Part shown: positions 23,193-34,799 of the stretch, piece after piece | How positions within the stretch are numbered: the first letter of the stretch is position 1 | Layout of the letters: every line of letters starts with the position of its first letter | Notes under the pieces: generated by a model | The model's input: the letters and a program-made list of their open reading frames with translations, nothing else | Told to the model about the DNA's origin: nothing | The model's database searches: none | NCBI GenBank assembly: GCA_034687125.1 | Contig: JAQGBZ010000070.1 | Coordinates: 1 to 64,000, forward strand | Reading direction: 5' to 3' | Origin: Neelides folsomi | Taxonomy: Eukaryota > Arthropoda > Collembola > Neelipleona > Neelidae | Length of the DNA: 64,000 nucleotides | Translations under genes and position numbers: made by a program

Positions 23193-25138
23193 TCACCATT
23201 CGGCATCTCCGCTTGCCTTTTGGAAGACATAGTCTTTTCCGTTCAAATTCATGATTCCATCTTTAAGATGAAACTTCCATTTATTTCTAGTCCGGGTTAT
23301 CTATAAAGAGAAATATCGATAAACATATGATAATATATTATATTCAAATGCGTCATGGGTTAAAATCAAATATTTATAGATTCTAAATAAATCATACCTT
23401 ATCATACTGACACACGACGACATTATCGATTTCGTATAGCTTATCGTTAGCGTCTTCAGCGTCTGAAACATCGTCCCCAGAATTTAAAGGCTCCTTTGAA
23501 AAATAAAAAAAATACAAAATTAATTTGGAATGAGTAGTATAAAAATAACAAATAGTTACTGTAATTAGCGTGGAATTTGGGAGGGGGTCGGTTAGGGAAA
23601 AAACCCGCCGATTCGAAATTAAGGAACATTGGTCAGTTGTCCCCCTAGCCAACCCCCTTAGAAACCTTCCAAACCCCAAGCCAATTACAGTAAACTGTAT
23701 GTTACCCTTTAACAATGACATTGAATGAATTATTTTATTTTATAAGGTGATTCAATGAACAAAATTAATTTTACTACCTCGTCCTGTCCTTCTTCTTCTT
23801 GCTCCTCTTCTCCTTGATCTTCTCTATCATCCACGTCGTCATCGAGATCATCTTCTTCCTCCTCTTCATCTTCTTCATCATCGCTTGAATCCCCTCCTGC
23901 GGCACCATCAAGATGGAGATTGCGAATTTGTTGCTTCGGTTGATTCTGAAGGAGCTGTTGTTGCTGTGAAGTCGTAATGACAGAAGGTTTTGCCATAGAA
24001 GAACCTACGGCATTTGCACCATTTACATCGAAACCAAGAGCTTGATTCACTAGTTTCTGTAAACTCTGGGCAGCCAGATCTGAAGGTAGGGCCAATGTTG
24101 CCTGAATAGCTTGAACCGACAGTACTTCCTATATTCCAATTAAAAATAATTTAATGTAATGTAATGTAAGATATGATAAAATTGTATAAATTGAGTTATT
24201 GAGTTGATTTAAAACTTGAAAATTAAAAAATTAGAAATTCGCTGTTTTGAAAATTTTTAATATATTTTTGAGATTTTACTTGAAGTTTATTCGAATGAAT
24301 ACACGATGCTGGAACTTGAATCGTAATAGTCTTCTGAATTCCAGTAGTATCGTTTGGTTGTCGAGGCATACTGATCTGTATTGGAACTAACCCAGAAACA
24401 TTCGCCATCTCAAGAGGACTGACGCTGGTCGGCATGGATGTATTGTGAGCTCCCCCTTGGGCAACCATGTTTTGCTTTGGGTTCTGACTTGCATTCCCAT
24501 TATTTCCTAATAAGAAATTGAACATAAAAAGAAATAATCAGCTTCATAATCGTGTATTGTTGATTGAAACATTCATAAAACCTCAATACATGAATGTCTT
24601 TCATATAAATAAAATTTATAGTGTTTTAAGTTGTATGCTGCAATTAACTATTACGGGCAGAAGAACTTGAAGACGACTCAGGTCCTGTGTGGTTAATATC
24701 CACTGATTTTGTTGTGGAAAGTTTCGATTCCCAAAGCTGTCGAAGCTCTTGTAGCACCTGTTCGTCGACTCCTTCATCGAGGAATGAGTCGCGTACTCCG
24801 GCAATTACATCCTCAATCACACTTTGGTAAAGCTTCGCCTTTGAAATATAATATGTACCATTAATTAATTATTACTTTGTCCATTACATTCCCAAATTGT
24901 GAATTGGAATTCAGTTAAAGCAATTTAGCGTTTCAATACGTTTAATCAAAACAATCGGCTCTAATAATCTTATTATTATAATTTAATTATGAAGATATAA
25001 ATAATGTCCGACATAAAAAAATTGTTCGAGTATTGAGATTTATAGGACGCTTGAGGTGCACAGCATTGTCCGACAAAAGAAATGTGTGACCTCTCCCCCA
25101 ACACTTACCACAGAATATTGACTTTGCGAATGGGACAT
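23193..25138 (-). CDS. TfIIA-L: Transcription initiation factor IIA large subunit (TFIIA alpha/beta precursor)
   Basis: Six exons, in order 25138-25109, 24838-24655, 24506-24280, 24128-23778, 23493-23398 and 23300-23193, join in phase to 331 codons plus TGA. The human protein (GTF2A1) has about 376 residues. Residues 11-65 form the N-terminal helical bundle domain (KLYQSVIEDVI, FLDEGVDEQVLQELRQLWE). A Gln-rich spacer follows. Residues 227-264 are an acidic Asp/Glu tract. The C-terminal beta-barrel domain is almost invariant (VVVCQYDK, NKWKFHLKDGIMNLNG, ending SGDAEW). In the nucleus TFIIA binds TBP and stabilises it on promoters. The precursor is normally cut by Taspase1 into alpha and beta; the candidate site here is LHLDG at 218-222. 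The start MSHSQSQYSV fits the short first exon of this family. Exon 2 has two in-phase donor choices. Confidence 0.95.
23555..23697. mobile_element. Small hairpin MITE in a TFIIA intron
   Basis: The left end GTTACTGTAATTAGC and the right end, read in reverse as CAGTTTACTGTAATTGGC, are inverted copies that stay similar inward (GGAATTTGG against GGGTTTGG). Both sides touch TA dinucleotides. At about 143 bp it has no coding capacity. It occupies much of the 284-bp intron between the acidic-tract exon and the EPLNSGDD exon, which explains an open frame running through that intron. Confidence 0.65.
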
Positions 25139-27395
25139 GACGGTTGGTAAAAGAGTTGACCGAGACCGAAGTGGTCGTCTCGTCGGGGACGTCAAGAGGA
25201 GTTTCGGACTGTGCGTGCCAAGACGAGCGCCACACTCGTCTAACAGAATTGGCTGAAATGAGTACCAACTTCCTTTACACCATCTCACGACAGTCTTAAA
25301 CACTTCTTCAATCTCATACTTACTTGTGCACTTGTGCTGTGTTTCACTCACAGTGTATAGCATAGGGTCATGTCATACTATTTATTATTCACACTCTCCA
25401 TTCTCCATTTAGTTTGTTTGATAAAATGAAATGATAACATAATGATACCTTTATAGTTAGGTTTTATGTTAAATATTTGCATGTATAGGTAATAAACTTA
25501 CAAATTGTTATGATGAGACAAGAGAATGAAATATGAGATAGGTGTGTTGTAAATTGTCTATAAAATATCAAATAGCTATGTATATATGATATTTAGGTAT
25601 TCTATACCTACCTACATTACATTTTTACATTTATTCCCTGTTCTCCATATCTAGTATCTTTATAATAAAGATTTTTACAATATGACAAAATTGAATGGCC
25701 TCTATAAATATTAACAATGGAATCATCATTAGATTAACAAGAAATAGTGATAATTATCAACAGGTTTATTATTAACTAAATAAATGCATTTTATCAAAAA
25801 AGACAATGATAATGACAATGGTATAAGTTCTGTTTATTTTTGTATCAAATCAATATTAATTATATAAACGCAAGGATAAGTTCAATAAAGGTGAGAAATA
25901 ATGTAAAAAAAGTTCATGCAGTTTACATTATTAAGTATATTATTACATTATTGGCATCATATTTTATCATTTTGAACAAATTATGTTCTATTAGAAATGA
26001 CCTCAGTCCAATCAATCTAAAATAGCCATATTAATCAAATGATAGGTATATAAGTGCCATTCTAAATTTAGTTTTATGTCACTGCACTGTAAATGTACAC
26101 CTACATAGTGAACCATCCATACGCCTGCACAATTTATCGTTAAAGTTTACAGTTACACGTGTATATTTATTTATATAGGTAATACCATATATTTTGGCAC
26201 AATATTTCGGCAAAATGTCAAGTGAAAATGAAGAAGGTCAAAGGTCACGTCAAAGAGAACGTTTATTAAAATAGGACTGATAAGCTTGAGTTCAATAAAG
26301 AGACTAAATTCCGATCTTGAATTCCCACAAAGGAAAACTCGGTTACAATACATAACAAATTCACTAAGTTACAAGATAGAATGTTCACACTTTTCATTAT
26401 ACAGATATTTAGACCCTTGTGTATAGGCTTTCATAGACAAGTAACTAAAAATATTTACAATGGACATTAAACGTATGAAATATAGATGACATAATGTAGA
26501 TTAACGTGTCCAAAGAACTTTTCATAGGAATGTAGGGTTTCTCAAATAACATCACTTTTAAGAATAGTTAAATGCACTAAAATCATATAAGTTTAACACA
26601 GTCACATGGTTATACAGAACATCAATAATAATACAATTCGTTACTACACCATATAATATACATTAAAAACAATAATAAAGAAAAGTAATTACATTTTATA
26701 TTAAATGTGTTTTATAAGACTAATAAACGATAAAAGGTATCAAATTCATTAAAAGCATATATTCAAACTGTAAAACCTTAATTCACGAAAGATGGGCTTG
26801 ATTCAGAATAGATGAGTGCCAGAAGGATCCATCTCCAAGTTGAATCGATAGGTCCCATTATAAAGTTTTCTTCGCATTACAATGCATTGCCACATTGAAT
26901 TAAATACACTGCATGGTAGCACATTTCGTTAACTTGTGCAAGCGATATTTTGGGTTGCTTGTGATTTGCAAGTTGTAATTACATTTACCCTACTCACCTA
27001 TAAGATATTTTAGGAGAAAGTTTTTCAAATTTAATCTTTCAGAGTCAGAGTTGATACTGAAGGATACAAAATAAATATGTAGAATCATAATTTAAAAAGA
27101 AGAAAACGAAAGCACAATTTTGTTTACTTCATATTAAATCACAAATTAGTTTGAAATTAGACAAACTTGCATATTATCTCATTGTGCATTGTAAACTCTT
27201 GTAAATTTGTATACTATAGTAGATAGATTTAAATAGGGATTCTCTAGAAGTTGAAAATATAAATCACCATTAAAATGGTAATTAAATAATGATCGTATAT
27301 TATATAGTACATAAAAATATTATGCTATAACCATCTCTTCAACAATTCATTTAAAGGTTTTAAATTTAAACATATTTATTGAAAAAATTATTTAG
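25139..27395. other. Divergent intergenic region between TFIIA and CCDC170
   Basis: Both genes are transcribed outward from here, so it should contain the TFIIA promoter and the promoter and missing first exon(s) of CCDC170. The 220 bp next to TFIIA are GC-richer than the rest. A short start-like frame at 26215 (MSSENEEGQRSRQRERLLK) is a weak candidate first exon, but its possible donors do not match the phase of the next exon found. Confidence 0.5.
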
Positions 27396-30300
27396 GATGA
27401 GATACCAATTGAAACAAAGCTTCAAAGTGAAATTGCAGCTCTGAAATATAAAAACGATCGAATAAATAACGAGGTTTGTAAACATTATAAAGTTTTTAGT
27501 AATTTAGTTCATATTATCTAATATATGTATATGTGGAATTTTCCATATTACTTCTTTAATTGTTTATAAGCTTTTAATTTACTTTTATTGTTTCAAACTT
27601 ACCTATTATACCTATAAAGGATACTTTAGTTGGGGAAGTATTATAATAAAATGGCTTTAATAATCTAAACTTTTAATCACAGCTAAGAGAATGTGAAAGC
27701 CGGTTAAAAGGAAAGGAAAATACAATTTCACAATTGAATAGTGAAAGCGAACATTTAAAAGAAAATCTTGCTAGATTTAATGCTATTAACAATTCATTAC
27801 AAAAGCGACTTCATGTAAGTTTAGGATTCTAACAATGATTGGAAAATAACAGTAGAGAAAGTCAATTTAGAAAAACAAACTAAATACTATCATATATGAT
27901 ATAAAATTAAATATTTGAATTAATAAAAGGATCTTGAAGAAAGAGAAAAGGATCTCAATTCAACTAACCAACGTAATGAGAGTGATTTACAAAGAGGGAG
28001 AAACGAGAACGAACATTATCAAGAAAGGATTATTGAATTGGAAAGTCAGTTAAGGTACTCGTACACTGATAGTAATTTTTTATTTAGTTGCGTTTAAATA
28101 ATCGATCAAATGATAACTTACATGTATTCATCCTAAATCAAAAAAGTTGTTACATTAATATAATAAATCTCTTTTAGATCTCTATTAATTGATAGAGAAG
28201 CTGCTGATCAGTCAAAAGATCAATCGCAACGAAATTTTGCAGATTTTTGCAGGAAAGTCTCGTCTGCAATTGACTTTCATGAAGACTCGACAAAAACTGA
28301 CTTGCTCCTTAAAAGAATTTACGAGATTTACCAGGTTTGAAATACACTTTTATATCAAATATCAAATGAGTTTAAATTAACATTTTTCATAAAGTTTTTG
28401 AATAACTTGAATAAATATATAAGATATACCTAAATTTTTAATATAAAACCTATTTCATACATATATTTTACAATTACAGGAAAATTCCAGGTTTAAAGTT
28501 AAAATGTCATCTTTAAAACAATCTCTTGAAACAATGGAAAATGAGAACAGAACAAATTCAGATATAATGGGCCGTTTGAATTGTGAAAGAGAAAATTTGA
28601 ACTCACAAAGTCTTTCATATATTACTACAATTGATCAGCTAAAAAGGGTCAGTTTTAGCAAAATACTTTTGACATTAATGCTTCCAATTAACAGTAATAA
28701 ACCTAACTTTATTTGCAAATAATCCATTTTATTTTTACCATGTTTGTAAATTCCCTATTGACGAAAACTTATAGGAAAAGGATCAATTAATTGCGGAAAA
28801 GGCATATTTAAATACGGAAGTTCAAAGTTACAAGGAGAAATCGGCAATTGCCAATAGGACTGTTTGCAACTTAAATGACCAAAATAAAGTTTTAGATCAT
28901 CAAATCATTACAAACAAAGGTAAGAGCTATAACTATTCAGAGGAAGTATCTGAATGTAATTAGCATTCAGCATTTAACAAATGCAGATACATTACACAAT
29001 AACTATTATGATATATTTAAATATTTTCCTAAATATTTCATTTTAATGCTGAACATGAAAATGCTGTTTACAATATACATATGTTACATAATTTCAATTC
29101 TACCATATATGTAATATTAGAAAGCCTCTTCAATGCTGAAGAAAAGGCAACCAGATTGGAGAAAGAAATGAAAAATTTTCAAGATTCGGTAGCAATACAA
29201 TTGTCTACTGGTTCGAGAATGGTTGATGCCACACACATTGGGATAAGAGAACGGATAAAAGATATTCTAATTGAGATTAAAGAAAAGCAATTTGTAAAAA
29301 TTAAAATACAATTAAAATTAATTTAGCTTATAATGCATATCGTTAGTTTATTAATATGGTTGGTTTATAATATTTCTGTATTAGTCTAACGATCAACTGA
29401 GAGAAAAGGTGGGACGAATGACCGAAACGATCGAACGGCTCGAGAAACTTCTCATTGAGTCAAAGAGAGCTCAAGAAGACATATTTGGAGAAAAAATGAG
29501 CATAGATAAAAGATTTCAGGAAAGTGATGCTCAACTCACTACTGTTGAAATCCTCAACGAAGGATTGAGGAAAGATAAAAACAGAGTATGAAAACAAACT
29601 GATATTTGCATATAAATATTATTTAGATTAATATTCTGAAAATTTTATAATATTAAAATTTCGATATTAAAATTTTTCAAATGACAGTTTCTTCAATTCC
29701 TTGAACAACTTGGGAGTATAATGGGTCTTGATGAAGTTTCAAATGAACTCGGATTCGACCTACAAACTGATGCAATTGTGGCTAGATCAGAACAATTGGC
29801 CAAGTTAGAAGGGGATCGTCTTGCGGATAAGGTGTTTAATTATTAGTGATATGGGAAGATATTTAATTAATTTTCGACTCAAAGATGGTCGTTGGGGTTA
29901 ATTTCTTCAATATCTTAATGTACGAACTCGTAATAATATTACATCTAAACAATGGTGTTTATTTTAGACGGCAACTGTATATCAGCTGCAACGACGTCTC
30001 AGAACCATCAAGGAGCAATTAGAAAAAAAAGATTTGCATTTGGACATGCTTCGCAAAAAAATAATGGTTCTTGAAGAAAGCGTAAAAATGAGAACTACTC
30101 TTGAAATAGAGAGAGATGAAGCATGCAGTCGATCAAAAAAGCTCATGAAACAAAATGAACGTTTAGACCTTGACCTCAAAGATGCAAAGCTAACAAATAG
30201 AGAGATAAAGGGTCAATTGACTGATGCTGCAGAATACAAAGTAAGTCATTCTAGATAGAATAAAAAAATATTCAATCACTTTTCGTTGACAGATCATATC

Positions 30301-30869
30301 ACTTGAGAGAGCCAGAAAAATTGAAGAATTGGAAAGAAGAATAAACGATTTGGAAATTCTTCGGGTCAAATATAACAGAAAAATAAATTATTTAAAAGAT
30401 CAAATTAAAGTTTCTCAAGATAACAATTTCCAAGAGCGCGACCTCAATGATCATGCATTTAAGCAGTTAAATCAAGAACTCAGTATCACTAAAAGAAATC
30501 TTATGGAAACCACAAGAAGAGAAGCTCAGGTTCATATAATTTTATACATAAAGTTCATTTTATAATTAACTGAATAATATGTAAGTTTGAATATGAATTA
30601 AATGGATGACGTTTTTATAATTTTCAATGTAGCTCCTTAATCTAAGAAGTATGATTGGAAAATTGCTTGGGATCGATTGGTCAAAAACTGTCGTACCAGA
30701 TTACGAAATGATATCAAAACTAGAAAAGATCGTACAAACAAATAGAGAATTCGCACATGTCTCGCGCAAGCTTTCAGACAGTATTAAACAAATTCCTCAA
30801 ACTGAATTTGAAAATGACAAAGACAGTTTAGATGACTTGATTACAGAAGCTGACAGAAGAAACTTATGA
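27396..30869 (+). CDS. CCDC170: Coiled-coil domain-containing protein 170 homologue (5' end not found)
   Basis: Twelve exons join in frame: 27396-27473, 27683-27814, 27930-28054, 28178-28334, 28480-28647, 28775-28919, 29121-29293, 29385-29585, 29688-29831, 29968-30240, 30293-30529 and 30633-30869. They encode 689 residues and then TGA. All borders are GT/AG and every phase fits. Nearly the whole product is charged heptad-type coiled coil. Family hallmarks I recognise are NELGFDLQTDAIVARSEQL, LRTIKEQLEKKDLHLDMLRK, TLEIERDEA and, near the end, MIGKLLGIDW followed by VPDYEMISKLEKIV; human CCDC170 (715 residues) has close counterparts in the same order. The human protein is reported to bind and stabilise Golgi-associated microtubules. 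Introns are mostly 90-210 bp, unlike the huge introns nearby. The first visible exon starts in phase 0 without ATG, so a short N-terminus is missing upstream. Confidence 0.88.
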
Positions 30870-33800
30870 GTCGACCACAGATATTGTAAATGACCCTAAT
30901 AATCTCTTCAAGATATAGAGACAGCAAAAATGAGAAATCATCACAATTGTTAGCAATAGAATGAAAATGGAATATCTGAAAAAAATATGAAGATTAGAGC
31001 GGAAGTGAAATTACTGTATAATACTGTACTATTATATTGTAGTTAAGAATTTAAAAAAAGATTTCGAAAATTGCCATTTGACTATTTTGAAACTCTCGCA
31101 TCCCACGACATAGTAAATATTACAAGTTGGTTAGTTGTATTTAAAGATAATTAGAACTTACTATAGTACAACGTACAGGTATACAGTAAGTTAAATATTT
31201 CATTAATATCTTGAGGAATGATATAATGCATAGTTGTATAAAAAATAAATGCAAAATGATATTTCAAGTTGTAATTGTTAGTGCAATTCAAGTAGTTAAA
31301 ATGCTCTTTGAGTCATGAACGAAATGAAGACAAATCAAGTTGTAATATTTTAAATTATTTTTATTGCCTCTAAGAAATTTTTTGTCGCTTTCATTGGACA
31401 ACTAAAATGTTTATAATAAAATTACATTCCTAATTTGTTGATAAGTGCATGCTTGTTTTGCTTTTGACAAATGGGTAGGATAATTGTCAGATGATATGAG
31501 GGGCACACTCTGCACGGATTTTGCGTTACTCTCAAGTAGGAACATTTACCATTTTAACATACCTTTAGTATCATTATTACAATCATTACCTTTAGACATG
31601 TTTTGTATTTAATAGGTATTTTAACAAGTGAATCTATCTAACTTACTTTTACATCATATACGTAAATAATATCCCATTCTTAAACGCTTGTATATTTAAG
31701 GAATATGCACGTTGAAACGAATAAGTTAGAAACACAATAAACAATCAATGGATTATGTGTTGTGGTTTTGAATTGTCTAATCTATACATTGAAAGTACGA
31801 AATCTTAATTCTGATTTGTTAGAGAAAGTCAATTTACTATCTTAAATCACAAACATAAACTAATAATTGATGTTAATTATTATTATTATTGAATAATCCT
31901 GTGGTACATTCGCATACTATAATAAATAATTAATAGTAAAACTGCACTCACATAATTATGCTTTTGCAAACGTACAAGTTTTATCGAATATTCCAATATA
32001 TCTAATAATCTAGATATACTACATGTAACAAAAATCACTTTTACTTTAAAAACATAATAATTTTACTAAAGTAGAAAATAAATAAATAATGTAAAAAACA
32101 TAGAAAACACTGATACAACTATTATGAATAAATGAATGTAAAGAGATCAATGTTATGTTTATATTCATTTTAAATTACGTCTTAAGATGAATTGAATATT
32201 ATTATTAGATTATAACAAATAAATAAATGCATTATAGAAATCGGAATGCATAGGTTGAACAATATTCATATACAGATAAACATAATATGTAAACAAATAT
32301 GAGATTTCACAAAGAAAGAAAAATTCTTTAACAATCGTAGAGAGATACCATGTCTTGGTAATGTTTAAAAGTCTCCGTCACTTCATTATATAAACTAAGA
32401 ATTTAACATTGGAATGTCTCATAAAATTTATATTCTAAACAATATAACATGAGAGTTTTGAAGAAAATGGAATTAGCGTCGGAATTAATGGTAAAAAAAC
32501 CCAAAACCCCTCAAACAATTAAGGTTGACTCATTCTTAACTAAAAAGTGTTTCACTATGTACTTATTCATATCAATTGAAGTACAATTTCCCGTAAATAC
32601 AACACACATCAATATTATATTTTTGCAGGTAGGTAAGTATTTCGACTACCAATTTGTAATATCACTCGCATTACCACCTTCAATAAACCTTTCATAGGAT
32701 ACTCAATCAAAATAACGATAAATAAACTGATGACTTGATTTGTATTCCAACATTTCTCCTAAAAACTAATCAAGCCACTTTAAATACAGTTTAACCATAC
32801 AAATATTCAATAATTGTATTTTTAGCGTTATTTATTAGCAGTATGGGCAATTAATGCATTAAAAATTAACGAATCATACGATCACAACAACTCATTCTTG
32901 TTACTGATAAATACTTATATGCAAAAACTTGTGGTATCATTTATAATTATTAATTAATTAAAATTATTTTCACTCTAGTATATAGGTAATGTCGAAAAGG
33001 GGCTTTAACGTGTATTATCCATATAAAGAAATACAAGCGTCAAGAGTTTTATGAGTCAAAGTCATTTGGCTATTATCTTCGTTAAATTTATAATTTAAGT
33101 GTGTTAAAAGTAAGTAATCCGTAGAATTCATAATTAGTACATATTATATGTGTGTTAAGTGAATAGTAGGATTAAGATTGACTTTCTGTTCAAGGTCAGT
33201 TGGACTTGATTTCTCGTAATAAAAATAGACAATAACTCCTGAGTCAGCCATCCAACTGACCTCAAACATATACCTTCGAGGCCTCGTTTTCCACCATAGT
33301 AAGTACATTTACAACACACCTGGTTCCTAACTCTAAAAGTACAATCCATACTTTCCATACTCATATTTATGTACAATACGCTATATTTATGTTTAATAAG
33401 TATTTACTTAAGGCTTAAGTCCTTTTACAAGTAATGACCCTATTTTCCTTTATATAAGTAAGTAGATACTTGATTAATTCCTATTTATTTGAAATAAAAT
33501 TATGTATTGAGTTTTAAACATATTAATGATTTGGTATTCAATTTGTAATATTATAAACACCGGGAACAAATACAAAATTGCTGTTAAGGAAAGAATCCAT
33601 CATTCTGACCTCATTTAATCAAATCATATTTCTACTTTAGTACACACTAACAAAGATTTTGGTACCAGGATCGTCAAGCAAGAAATAATATATAAGAACG
33701 TTATCTTTGTGTCTTTAGTTCGGCATGTTTCCTTAAGACAGTACATATTTAGATAATATAAATACACATTATATTGGTAGGTATATTTATTTATATCTAT

Positions 33801-34545
33801 TAGCCATATATCATATGTTATTTAAGGAATTGAATCCGTAATTATTTTCTATACTTTTATGGCATTATCGTCCTATTCAGCTATGTATGAAATCTTATAT
33901 CAATACATTACCTTATAATGATACTTTACAGTTCTTGCCAAACTTCAGAGGCGTCTCCAGTGTTATTCAAAATTTGATAAAGATTGCAATTTCCTCCGTG
34001 AATTACATTTATAGTAATATTTTTGGGTTTGTCTGTAATTAATTCTTCTCGAATTTAAATATTAAAGAATTGTAATGGTATAATATTTAATAATGAATTA
34101 GAAAAAATTTTCTATTAGAGCAATACATTAAATTGAAAACACAATTTAAACACGTAGCGCTCATTGAAATGATTTTAACGAAAACATTAAAATGAAAATA
34201 AGTATTCTATCAAAATTACAGATTTTTAAAATGTGTAATAAAATTTAAAATATGAGAGCATCTCTTACATATTTCTAGTTGATAAACGAGCTGAATCTAA
34301 GTATTTAAAATTGATACGTAGAAATTGTACCATTCAAAGGTTGTGGTTGAGATTTTAATAAAATTCACAAATAACGATTTATCGTATTATAGGTATAACT
34401 AACAATAAGCAAACTGTCGCAAAATTGAAAATACATAGTAAAAAAAAGTTGTTCAAAGAAGATCTCTTGTCACTAATTATACTATTTAAAACAATGCATT
34501 TTTACAAACACACTTCTATACTGAAGGTTTAAATACATTGCTAAA
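30870..34545. other. AT-rich convergent intergenic region
   Basis: This is the space between the 3' ends of CCDC170 and the POU gene, containing CCDC170 3' UTR with an AATAAA at 31244. It is strongly AT-rich with only short chance open frames. A 10-bp inverted pair (GTCAGTTGGA and TCCAACTGAC) sits near 33196-33262. Confidence 0.55.
31244..31249 (+). promoter_or_regulatory. Possible polyadenylation signal of CCDC170
   Basis: This is an AATAAA on the coding strand about 375 nt after the stop codon. In such AT-rich DNA the motif is common, so the assignment is only reasonable by position. Confidence 0.35.
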
Positions 34546-34551
34546 TTTATT
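34546..34551 (-). promoter_or_regulatory. Possible polyadenylation signal of the POU gene
   Basis: TTTATT on the plus strand reads AATAAA on the minus strand, about 250 nt downstream of the POU gene stop at 34800. Confidence 0.4.
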
Positions 34552-34799
34552 AATCTAGGCATATTGTAGTAAATACATACAAGAGGCATATTCGTCTCCG
34601 TATATGTAATCTAAACGGTGAAGTCGTTAGAGTGATTAATTAGGAGTCACTTATTCATTAACGGCGAGGGCATTTACAAAAAGCCAAACGTGGGAATATA
34701 ATCATAGGATATGGCTCTCCTTTAACTCCGTAGTATAATAATGATTAGAGAGAGTTTAGTAGTCGACGTGCCGTGATCCTTTGTTCGACATCCCATGGT

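Noticed and set aside
23392-23721. 109-codon minus-strand frame running out of TFIIA exon 5
   Set aside because: Only the last 32 codons are exon. The rest is intron occupied by the hairpin MITE, and a clean acceptor joins the exon to the upstream one.
26215-26274. Short ATG frame as first exon of CCDC170
   Set aside because: Its possible donors leave phase 1 or 2, whereas the first recognised exon needs phase 0; an unseen extra exon would be required.
32449-32697. 82-codon open frame between CCDC170 and the POU gene
   Set aside because: It is a chance frame in AT-rich DNA without similarity or good splice borders.
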